DNA of 64,000 bases from Asanoa ferruginea. Lineage in GTDB: Bacteria; Actinomycetota; Actinomycetes; Mycobacteriales; Micromonosporaceae. Location: contig NZ_QUMQ01000001.1 in NCBI RefSeq assembly GCF_003387075.1, forward strand, positions 3,596,001 to 3,660,000, read 5' to 3'. Positions 35,695 through 43,012 of this stretch are shown here, piece after piece. The translations under genes were made by a program, and so were the position numbers. Numbering within the stretch: position 1 is the first letter of the stretch; each line of letters begins with the position of its first letter. The notes beneath the pieces were generated by a model, which did not search any database, was not told the DNA's origin, and saw only the letters and a program-made list of their open reading frames with translations.

Positions 35695-36657
35695 GTGAGC
35701 GGTGGTCTCGCGGCACTGTTGGATGATGTGGCGGTCCTGGCGCGCACCGCCGCCGCGTCCATCGATGACGTCGGCCTGGCCGCAGCCAAGGCCGGTTCGA
35801 AGGCTGCCGGGGTGGTCATCGACGACGCGGCCGTCACACCGCAATACGTGCGTGGCCTCGCGGCCGAACGCGAGTTGCCGATCGTCAAGCGGATCGCGCT
35901 GGGCTCGCTGCGCAACAAGTTCCTGATCATCCTGCCGGTGATCCTCGTGCTCAGCGAGTTCCTGCCCTGGTTGCTGACTCCACTGCTGATGCTCGGCGGT
36001 GCCTATCTCTGTTACGAGGGCGCCGAGAAGGTCTGGGCCAAGATTGCCCACCATGATGCCCACGGCGCGGGCGAGGAACGGCAGCCCGACGAGAAGACGT
36101 TGGTGTCGGGCGCGATCCGGACCGACCTCATCCTGTCGGCGGAGATCATGGTGATCTCGCTCAACGAGGTCGCCGACGAGGGATTCGTGTCCCGGCTGGC
36201 GATTCTCGTGATCGTCGCCTTGGCCATGACCGTGCTGGTGTACGGCGCGGTCGGCCTGATCGTGAAGATGGACGACGCCGGCCTGCGCCTGGCTGAGCTT
36301 CCCCGGCAGCGGGTCGCCGGCTTCGGCCGCGGCCTGGTGAGGGCGATGCCCCGGGTGCTGGCCGTGCTTACCGTCGTGGGCACCGCCGCGATGCTCTGGG
36401 TCGGCGGGCACATCCTGCTGGTCGGTGCGGATGAGCTGGGCCTGCACCACCCCTACGAGGTCGTGCACCACCTCGAGGAGGCGGCCCACGACGCCACCGG
36501 CGCGCTCGGTGGCCTGGCGGGCTGGCTGGTCAACACCGCGGCCAGCGCCGTCGTTGGCCTGATCCTCGGTGCGTTGATCGTGGCCGTCATGAGCGTCACC
36601 TTTCACCGTGGCAAGTCGCACGACGAAGCCGAAAAGGCGCACGAGCCAGTGCAGTAG
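35695..36657 (+). CDS. DUF808 family membrane protein
   Basis: A 320-residue integral membrane protein of the DUF808 (YedI) family: start GGLAALLDDVAVLARTAAASIDDVGLAAAKAGSKAAGVVIDDAAVTPQYVRG, then about five to six membrane segments and the conserved ILSAEIMVISLNEV region. Family function is unknown. GTG 35695 is chosen because GAGGGAG lies five bases upstream. It follows the envelope cluster by about 100 bases, probably with its own promoter, and ends only three bases from the end of the convergent ABC permease. Confidence 0.85.
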   Translation: MSGGLAALLDDVAVLARTAAASIDDVGLAAAKAGSKAAGVVIDDAAVTPQYVRGLAAERELPIVKRIALGSLRNKFLIILPVILVLSEFLPWLLTPLLMLGGAYLCYEGAEKVWAKIAHHDAHGAGEERQPDEKTLVSGAIRTDLILSAEIMVISLNEVADEGFVSRLAILVIVALAMTVLVYGAVGLIVKMDDAGLRLAELPRQRVAGFGRGLVRAMPRVLAVLTVVGTAAMLWVGGHILLVGADELGLHHPYEVVHHLEEAAHDATGALGGLAGWLVNTAASAVVGLILGALIVAVMSVTFHRGKSHDEAEKAHEPVQ

Positions 36658-36660
36658 CCG

Positions 36661-37466
36661 TCACACGTCGCGGCGGTTGGTGGCGAGGATCGCGAGTGCC
36701 GCGGCCACGACGGCCCAGGCGGCGTACACCGTCCAAGCGCCGAGATCGGTTGCCGGGACCTGGCCGTCCAGGGGCCGGCGAGTTGCTCAGCCGACAGGTG
36801 ATACCACGCACTGTGCGGCAGTGCCCGCTCGATCGCCGCGAAAACGGGGTCCCGGCTGGTGAACAGGACCGGCAGGAGCATGAGGACGACGACCGTACCC
36901 ACGATGCTGCTCGCGCTGTGCCTGATGACGCTGCCGATCGCGAGGCCGACCAGCGCGCAGACCGGGGTGAAGAGCGTGGAGGCCGCGATCACCCGCATGG
37001 CGTGTGGGTTGCTGATCGGCACGTCGGCGCCCCGACCGGCGAGGATGATCTGGACCGCGCCGAACGAGCTCGATGACACGATGAGGCCATAGCCGGTCAT
37101 GACCGCGCTGAGCACGACGACTTTGGCCGCCAGCACGGCGCGCCGGTGCGGGACGGCGGTGAACGTCGTGCGGATCAGGCCGGTGGAAAACTCGCTGACG
37201 ATCATGATCGCGCCGATGCTGCCGGCCGCGAGCATCACGACCTGGCTGGCGACGTCGGTGAACGCGTCGAAGAGGGCGGAGCTGAGGAAGTCGGCCCGCA
37301 CCGACGCCGGATAGCTGGGGAATCTCGTGTAGTCGGCGACGGCGGCGCTGACGTTGAGGCCGACAATCGTCAGCGCGCTGACCAGCAACGCCCACGGCGT
37401 CGAGCGCAGCGAGCGCAACTTGATCCACTCGGCGGCGAGCAGGTGGTGGAACCTCGAAGCCGTCAT
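36661..37466 (-). pseudogene. ABC-2 permease gene with a C-terminal frameshift
   Basis: The frame from ATG 37466 encodes a normal ABC-2 permease (MTASRFHHLLAAEWIKLRSLRSTPW, six hydrophobic segments) up to AWYHLSAEQLAGP near 36775. There it slips into Arg/Ser/Pro-rich noise that would run on into the DUF808 gene. The next frame over gives PLDGQVPATDLGAWTVYAAW then VAAALAILATNRRDV and stop at 36661, the usual end of this family. One base is missing in the run near 36770-36780. The ATPase overlaps by four bases (ATGA). Real mutation or sequencing error both possible. Confidence 0.75.
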
Positions 37467-38410
37467 TGGGGCTCTCCGGCGAGAAACTCGACGCTGTCGG
37501 TAGTCAGGTTCATGAACGCTTCCTCCAGCGATGGGGTACGGGTGGTCAGCTCGCTGAGCGTGATGCGGCGATCCATCGCCAGCTCGCTGACGCGCGTCAC
37601 GGTCAGCCCGGTGACGGCGAGAGCGCCGTCCGCCTCGATCCCGACCGACCCGCCGGCCGACGTCAGCGCCTCGGCGAGCCTGGCGCCGTCGGCGGAGCGC
37701 ACGACGACAGTCGGTCGGGCGCCGCGGCCGGCGAAGTCGGTGACGCTCTCGGCGGCCAGGAGCCGCCCTTTGCCGAGAACGACGAGTTGGTCGGCGGTGT
37801 TCGCCATCTCGGTCATCAGGTGGCTGGACACCAGGACGGTCCGGCCCTGGGCGGCCAGGCCGCGGAACAGCCCGCGTACCCAATGCACGCCCTCGGGGTC
37901 CAGGCCGTTGATCGGCTCGTCGAAGAGCAGCACCGGTGGATCACCGAGCAGCGCGCCGGCGATGCCGAGGCGTTGGCGCATCCCGAGCGAGAAGCCGCCG
38001 ATGCGGCGGTGGGCCACGGCGGCCAGACCGACCTCGTCGAGGACGTGGTCGACCCGGGCCCGCGGTATCCCGTTGCTGGCGGCGAGCGCCGCCAGGTGGC
38101 TGCGGGCGCTGCGGCCGCCGTGGACGTCGCCCCCGTCCAGCAACGCGCCGACGTGCCGCAGTCCGCGGTGGTGGTCACGGAACCGGCGTCCGTCGACAGT
38201 GGCGCTGCCGCGGGTCGGCTCGACGAGGCCGAGGATCATCCGCAACGTGGTCGACTTGCCGGAGCCGTTCGGCCCGAGGAAGCCGGTGACCTGGCCCGGC
38301 CGCACCGTGCAGGTCAGACTGTCCACCGCGGTGGTGCGGCCGTAGCGTTTGGTCAGTTCGCGCAGTTCGATCACGCGGCCCACGGTGCCGCAGGAGGTTC
38401 GCCGGTTCAT
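37463..38410 (-). CDS. ABC transporter ATP-binding protein
   Basis: Cytosolic ATPase, 315 residues or 303 from GTG 38374 (start of IELRELTKRYG). Walker A GPNGSGKST, signature FSLGMRQRLGIAGALL, Walker B VLLFDEPINGLD, H-loop VSSHLMTEM. It resembles BcrA-type bacitracin/drug-export ATPases that pair with ABC-2 permeases. Encoded with a frameshifted permease and divergent from a kinase/regulator pair, which likely controls it. Confidence 0.9.
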   Translation of the reverse strand: MNRRTSCGTVGRVIELRELTKRYGRTTAVDSLTCTVRPGQVTGFLGPNGSGKSTTLRMILGLVEPTRGSATVDGRRFRDHHRGLRHVGALLDGGDVHGGRSARSHLAALAASNGIPRARVDHVLDEVGLAAVAHRRIGGFSLGMRQRLGIAGALLGDPPVLLFDEPINGLDPEGVHWVRGLFRGLAAQGRTVLVSSHLMTEMANTADQLVVLGKGRLLAAESVTDFAGRGARPTVVVRSADGARLAEALTSAGGSVGIEADGALAVTGLTVTRVSELAMDRRITLSELTTRTPSLEEAFMNLTTDSVEFLAGEPQ

Positions 38411-38492
38411 CGGTCCGGCGGCTGGGAATCGGCGGCGCGATCCGACCGGGGAGGTACATCCACGGTCTGATGCCGGCGGGGTGTGGCGTGGC

Positions 38493-38498
38493 TAGCAT
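38493..38498 (+). promoter_or_regulatory. -10-like TAGCAT immediately before the kinase ATG
   Basis: TAGCAT ends seven bases before ATG 38506. With no ribosome-binding site between, a leaderless kinase/regulator message is likely. Confidence 0.45.
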
Positions 38499-38505
38499 CG
38501 GGCGC

Positions 38506-39666
38506 ATGACCGGCACCAGGCGCCGCTGGGCGTACGCGCTGGCCCTTGGTTATCCGCTTCTCATGATCGTCGCGATCCGCAGCGTCCAGCAGGACGACAA
38601 CGGGCTGCGGGTGCTCTGGCCGGCCATCGTGATGGCGTTGCCGGTCGCCCTGCTCCGCCGCCATCCGCTGATCGCACTGTCCCTGATGACAGGTGGCGCG
38701 GTCGCCGTGGTCAGCACGCTGGGCCCGGGTGACGTGTTCTTCGGCCCTCGGCTCGCGGTCGTGGTGGCCGTCGGCGCGGTGGTCGCGGCCAGCCGCCCGC
38801 GGGTCGGCGTCGGCGCGGCCGCCGTAGCGTGGGGCGCGCTGGCCGGTGCGGAGATCGGCTGGCGGGCGAGCTACAGTGCGGCGCCGGAGCGGATCGCTGT
38901 CGCCGCGGGTGACACCCAGCTCTTGTTCTCCGCGCTGCTGGTCGCGGTCAGCGTGGCGGTCGGCCTGCTGCTCCGGCAGCGGCGCGAACACGCCGACTCG
39001 ATGCGGGCGCAGGCCGCCAGCGCGGCGATCATCGGCGAGCGGCTCCGCATCGCCCGCGAGCTGCACGACTCCGTCGCACACCGCATCGGCATCATCGCTT
39101 TGCAGGCCGGCGCCGCGAACCGGGTCTTCGACACCCAGCCCACCCAGGCCCGCCAGGCGATCGGCGTGGTGGAGTCGGCCAGTCGGGAGGCGCTGGCCGA
39201 GCTTCGCCGGATGCTGGGCGGCCTGCGCGCGAATGACCTGGGCGGCCTGCGTGCGAATGGCCTGGGCGACCCACCGGCGACCGGCCTGGCCGACCTGCCG
39301 AAGCTGGTCTCGGCCACGGCCGCGGCCGGCGTGCGGGTGGACGTGCGATGGCTCGGGCCGCACACGGCGCTGCCCCCGGAGATCGACCGGTCGGCGTTCC
39401 GGATCGTCCAGGAGGCGGTCACCAACGTGATCCGGCACGCCGGCGTCGACTCCTGCCGGGTGACCATCGAACACGCCGACGGCGCGCTGGCCATCGAGGT
39501 GCTCGACGACGGGCAGAGCCCGCCCGGTGCCCTCGGTACCGGCCACGGACTGGTCGGCATGCGCGAACGGGTCGCGCTGCTGCACGGCTACTTCTCGGCC
39601 GGACCCCGGGTGGAGGGCGGCTTCCGCGTCGCCGCCCGGCTGCCGATGCCGGTCGCCGCCGCATGA
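38506..39666 (+). CDS. Sensor histidine kinase (NarL partner, HisKA_3)
   Basis: Membrane kinase of 386 residues. Four hydrophobic segments in the first 150 residues, then the HisKA_3 box RIARELHDSVAHRIGIIALQAGAA (His about 188), and an HATPase with EAVTNVIRHAG and GTGHGLVGMRERVALL. An internal near-repeat GGLRANDL / GGLRANGL is in the linker. ATG 38506; leaderless start likely. Overlaps the response regulator by four bases and is divergent from the ABC pair. Confidence 0.92.
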   Translation: MTGTRRRWAYALALGYPLLMIVAIRSVQQDDNGLRVLWPAIVMALPVALLRRHPLIALSLMTGGAVAVVSTLGPGDVFFGPRLAVVVAVGAVVAASRPRVGVGAAAVAWGALAGAEIGWRASYSAAPERIAVAAGDTQLLFSALLVAVSVAVGLLLRQRREHADSMRAQAASAAIIGERLRIARELHDSVAHRIGIIALQAGAANRVFDTQPTQARQAIGVVESASREALAELRRMLGGLRANDLGGLRANGLGDPPATGLADLPKLVSATAAAGVRVDVRWLGPHTALPPEIDRSAFRIVQEAVTNVIRHAGVDSCRVTIEHADGALAIEVLDDGQSPPGALGTGHGLVGMRERVALLHGYFSAGPRVEGGFRVAARLPMPVAAA

Positions 39667-40340
39667 CGATCAGGGTCCTGCTCGTCGACGATCAACCGCT
39701 GGTTCGCGCCGCCGTGCGGATGGTCATCAGCGACGCGCCCGACCTCGACGTCGCGGGCGAGGCCGGCAGCGGCGGCGAAGCGGTCCGGATGGCGCGGGAC
39801 CTGCGTCCCGACGTCGTGGTCATGGACCTGCGGATGCCCGGCATGGACGGGATCGAGGCGACCCGCCGGATCGTCGGCAATGCCGGGCACGCCCGCGTCC
39901 TCGTCCTGACCACCTTCGACGACGACGACAACGTGTATGGCGCACTGCGCGCCGGCGCCTGCGGGTTCCTGGTCAAGGACATGGCGCTCGACGACATCCT
40001 GGAGGCCATCCGCGTGGTGGCCGCCGGCGACGCGCTCCTCGCCCCGACTGTCACGCGGCGGCTGATCGAGGAGTTCGCCCGCCGGCCCGAGTCCGTGCCC
40101 CGGCCCCGGGTGGTCGAGGGGCTCACCGACCGGGAGACCGAGGTGCTGACGCTGGTGGGCCGTGGGCGGTCGAACACCGAGATCGCCGCCGACCTGCACA
40201 TCACCATGGCGACGGTCAAAACCTACGTGTCCCGGCTGCTGTCCAAACTCGACGCTCGCGACCGCGTCCAACTGGTCATCATCGCGTACGACGCCGGCCT
40301 GGTCCCGGCTCGAAAATCGCTTGAGGTGAAGTGGGATTGA
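39663..40340 (+). CDS. NarL/LuxR-type response regulator
   Basis: Cytosolic regulator of 225 residues. Receiver domain with DDQ pocket, phospho-Asp in VVVMDLRMPGMDG and Lys in FLVKDMA; LuxR HTH LTDRETEVLTLVGRGRSNTEIAADL with TVKTYVSRLL. Coupled to the kinase by ATGA. Likely target is the divergent ABC transporter at 36661-38410. Confidence 0.93.
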   Translation: MTIRVLLVDDQPLVRAAVRMVISDAPDLDVAGEAGSGGEAVRMARDLRPDVVVMDLRMPGMDGIEATRRIVGNAGHARVLVLTTFDDDDNVYGALRAGACGFLVKDMALDDILEAIRVVAAGDALLAPTVTRRLIEEFARRPESVPRPRVVEGLTDRETEVLTLVGRGRSNTEIAADLHITMATVKTYVSRLLSKLDARDRVQLVIIAYDAGLVPARKSLEVKWD

Positions 40341-40358
40341 GCCTTTACGGTGCTGCAC

Positions 40359-41507
40359 ATGGATCTGCCGCGGCCGTTCTGGTTTCTCTGGGTCGGGACC
40401 CTGATCAACCGGTTCGGCTACTTCGTCATCCCGTTCCTGACGCTCTATCTCGTACGCCATCAAGGGTTTGATCCGGCGACCGCCGGCGCGGTGGTGTCGG
40501 CGTTCGGGGCCGGTTCGTTGGTCAGTCAACCGCTCGGCGGGTGGTTGACCGATCGCGTTGGCCGGCGCCCGACGCTGGTGGCTGGAATGCTCGCCACCGC
40601 CGCGGCATATCTCGCGCTCGGAGCGGCCGCCTCCCCGCTGGTCCTGACCGCGTGCGCGGTCGCGGCGGGGCTCGCCACCGACCTTTATCGCCCCGCGGTG
40701 GCCGCGATCGTCGCCGACCTCGTCGCACCGGAACAGCAGCGGCGTGCGTTCGGCCTGCTCTATTGGGCGATCAACCTGGGTGTCGGTGTCGCATCGGTGC
40801 TGGGCGGGATGCTCGCCGAGCGCAACTTCGGCCTGTTGTTCGTGATCGACGCGATCACTTGCGTCGGGTTCGCCGCGATCGTGCTGATCGCCGTGCCCGA
40901 GACGAAGCCGGCACGCTCGGCGGCTGCCACGGCGACCGCCCTCGATCCCCGGCTCGTCGGGCTGACGGCGAGCACGTTCGTCGTGGCGGTGGTCTACTTC
41001 CAAGGTTTCGTCACGCTGCCGCTGGCGATGCAGGCGCACGGGCTCGATGCGGCCGCCTATGGCCTGGTCGCCGCGGTCAACCCGGTGGTGATCCTGGTCT
41101 GCCAACCGATCCTGATGCGGCTGCTGGCGAAACATTCATTGGTGTACGTATATGCGATCAGCGGAGTTCTCTCGGGCATCGGGTTCGGCCTCACGCTGGC
41201 CGCCGAAAGCACCGCCGGCTTCGCCGCGACCGTCGTGGTGTGGACGCTGGGCGAGATCGCGTTGAACATCTCGGCTCCCGCCATCCTCGCGGCGATCGCC
41301 CCGGCCGACATGCGCGGCCGCTACCAGGGTGTATGGGGCACCTCGTGGGGGCTGGCGATGCTCGTCGCGCCGGTGGCCGGGACAGCGACGTGGCAACGGT
41401 TCGGAGCCGGGCCGCTGTGGCTCGGCTGCCTGGTGGCGGCGAGCGCGGCTACATGCTCACTACTCGTCTGGAGAGCTAAGTGGACAGTCATGCCTTCGCC
41501 GGCCTGA
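40359..41507 (+). CDS. MFS transporter
   Basis: Inner-membrane major facilitator, about 382 residues, 11-12 segments. Motif A region is GGWLTDRVGRRPTLVAGML, and ETKPARS marks the central loop. It resembles MdtH/YdeD-like drug exporters. ATG 40359 is preferred over GTG 40350. Its last 28 bases overlap the NTF2-like gene, so the two are probably cotranscribed. Confidence 0.88.
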   Translation: MDLPRPFWFLWVGTLINRFGYFVIPFLTLYLVRHQGFDPATAGAVVSAFGAGSLVSQPLGGWLTDRVGRRPTLVAGMLATAAAYLALGAAASPLVLTACAVAAGLATDLYRPAVAAIVADLVAPEQQRRAFGLLYWAINLGVGVASVLGGMLAERNFGLLFVIDAITCVGFAAIVLIAVPETKPARSAAATATALDPRLVGLTASTFVVAVVYFQGFVTLPLAMQAHGLDAAAYGLVAAVNPVVILVCQPILMRLLAKHSLVYVYAISGVLSGIGFGLTLAAESTAGFAATVVVWTLGEIALNISAPAILAAIAPADMRGRYQGVWGTSWGLAMLVAPVAGTATWQRFGAGPLWLGCLVAASAATCSLLVWRAKWTVMPSPA

Positions 41508-41860
41508 TGGCGACGATCGCGCGTGCGTGGAACACCGGCGACGCCGCCGCGGCGGCGGTCTGCTTCACGGAAGATGTCGTCTATATCGAACCGCCCGATC
41601 GACAGCGTTACGCCGGCCGCGCCGAGCTGTTCGAGTTGTCGGGTGGCAGCGACCCGTCGCCCATGTCGATGACCTGGCACCATCTGGTCTTCGACCCGGA
41701 GCAGCAGGTCGGGGTCGGCGAATACACGTTCCGCGGGCGGCGGCAGTTCCACGGCATGGCCATCGTGCACGTCGAGGGCGGGAAGATCCGGCGCTGGCGC
41801 GAATACCAATACGAGAGCGAGGCCGGCTGGGTCGACTTCGTCGGCGACAGCCGGTTCTGA
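41480..41860 (+). CDS. NTF2-like (SnoaL-type) protein
   Basis: Small 126-residue cone-shaped NTF2 fold: FAGLMATIARAWNTGDAAAAAVCFTEDVVYIEPPDRQRYAGRAEL, with the later VHVEGGKIRRWREYQYES. Such proteins are polyketide cyclases, hydrolases, or binding proteins; substrate unknown. GTG 41480 has GGAGAG upstream. Overlaps the MFS gene by 28 bases. Confidence 0.8.
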   Translation: MDSHAFAGLMATIARAWNTGDAAAAAVCFTEDVVYIEPPDRQRYAGRAELFELSGGSDPSPMSMTWHHLVFDPEQQVGVGEYTFRGRRQFHGMAIVHVEGGKIRRWREYQYESEAGWVDFVGDSRF

Positions 41861-41862
41861 AG

Positions 41863-42375
41863 CTAACCGGTCGGCGGCGCGCCGTCGGTGACGAGGTCGA
41901 GTTGCGCGATGGCCACGTCGTGCCAGGCGCCGTTCTTCCAGCCGATGCGCCGGTGCACTCCGACCGGGAGGAAACCCAGCGCCGCGTGCAGACCCATGCT
42001 CGCCTCGTTGGGCAGCGTCATCTTCGCCACCGCGACCCGGTAGTCGCGTTCGACCAGCCGCGGAAAGAGCGCCGAGTAGAGGGCGCGGCCGGCGCCGGTG
42101 CGGCGGCGCCCGGTCTCCAGGTAGACGCTGACCTCGCAGGACCAGCGGTAGGCGGGCCGGACGGCGAACGGACCGGCGTAGGCGTAGCCGATGACCTGGC
42201 CGTCTGCCTCGGCCACGAGCCAGGCGTGCGACCGGGCGGCCGCCTCGATGCGGTGGGCCATCTCGTCGGCGGTCGGCGGTTCGACCTCGAACGTGACGGC
42301 GGTGTCCAGCACGTATGGCCGGTAGATGGCCGCGCAGGCGGCGGCGTCATCCTGGCTGGCGGCACGGATGATCAT
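41863..42375 (-). CDS. GNAT N-acetyltransferase (phosphinothricin acetyltransferase-like)
   Basis: Acetyl-CoA-dependent acetyltransferase, 170 residues, of the Pat/Bar-MddA group: IRAASQDDAAACAAIYRPYV and VTFEVEPPTADEM at the start, acetyl-CoA loop RRRTGAGRALYSALF, and LHAALGFLPVGVHRRIGWKNGAWHDVAIAQLDL at the end. It likely acetylates an amino-acid-like toxin or methionine derivative. Divergent from the XRE-cupin gene with a 40-base shared regulatory region. Confidence 0.88.
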   Translation of the reverse strand: MIIRAASQDDAAACAAIYRPYVLDTAVTFEVEPPTADEMAHRIEAAARSHAWLVAEADGQVIGYAYAGPFAVRPAYRWSCEVSVYLETGRRRTGAGRALYSALFPRLVERDYRVAVAKMTLPNEASMGLHAALGFLPVGVHRRIGWKNGAWHDVAIAQLDLVTDGAPPTG

Positions 42376-42379
42376 GCCG

Positions 42380-42410
42380 CTATAGTAACAAGGCCGACCG
42401 CACTATAGTG
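42380..42410. promoter_or_regulatory. Divergent leaderless promoters built on two CTATAG palindromes
   Basis: CTATAGT occurs at 42380-42386 and 42403-42409; the second is part of the perfect palindrome CACTATAGTG (42401-42410). Centres are 23 bases apart. TATAGT ends six bases before the XRE ATG (42416), and TACTAT on the minus strand ends six bases before the GNAT ATG (42375), so both genes look leaderless with -10 elements inside the presumed XRE operator. Confidence 0.65.
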
Positions 42411-42415
42411 ACACC

Positions 42416-42973
42416 ATGTCGGACCGCCTCACCGCCGATCTTGCCGCCACCCTGCGCGCCGCCCGGGTCGACAAGGACCTGTCGGTCAACGCCCTCGCCG
42501 AGCACGCCGGCGTCTCGCGGTCGATGATCGCGAAGATCGAGAGCGGCGCCGCACAACCGACGGCCGCGCTGCTGGGCCGGCTCAGCGCGGCGCTCGGTCT
42601 CACCCTGTCGGAGTTGTTCGCCCGCACCGAGGGTCAGACCCCCCGCCTGGCCCGGACCGCCGACCAGACGGTCTGGGTCGACCCGAAGACGGGCTACCGC
42701 CGCCGGTCGGTCTCGCCGGCCGGCGGCGCTATCCAGTTGGTCGAGGTCGAACTCCCCGCGGGGGCGGAGGTCGGTTACCCGGCCGAGTCCTACGCGTTGG
42801 CCCATCATCAGATCTGGGTCCTCGACGGGCGGCTGCGCTTCCAGGAGGGCGAGGTCGAACACGACCTGCGGGCCGGCGACTGCCTCGAACTCGGTGCGCC
42901 CGCGCCCGGCACCTACCGCAACGTCACCGATCGGCCCTGCCGCTATCTGGTGGTGCTCAGCCGGCGCAACTAA
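42416..42973 (+). CDS. XRE family regulator with cupin domain
   Basis: Transcription factor of 185 residues: an N-terminal XRE HTH (LAATLRAARVDKDLSVNALAEHAGVSRSMIAKIESGAAQPT) and a C-terminal cupin barrel (VELPAGAEVGYPAESYALAHHQIWVLDGRLRFQEGE, DCLELGAPAPGTYRNV). This two-domain class (PuuR/SutR-like) often senses small metabolites. It probably regulates itself and the divergent acetyltransferase through the CTATAG palindromes. Confidence 0.9.
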   Translation: MSDRLTADLAATLRAARVDKDLSVNALAEHAGVSRSMIAKIESGAAQPTAALLGRLSAALGLTLSELFARTEGQTPRLARTADQTVWVDPKTGYRRRSVSPAGGAIQLVEVELPAGAEVGYPAESYALAHHQIWVLDGRLRFQEGEVEHDLRAGDCLELGAPAPGTYRNVTDRPCRYLVVLSRRN

Positions 42974-43012
42974 GTAAGGTTTCGGTCCATATCGGACCAG
43001 GGTCTTGCCGAC

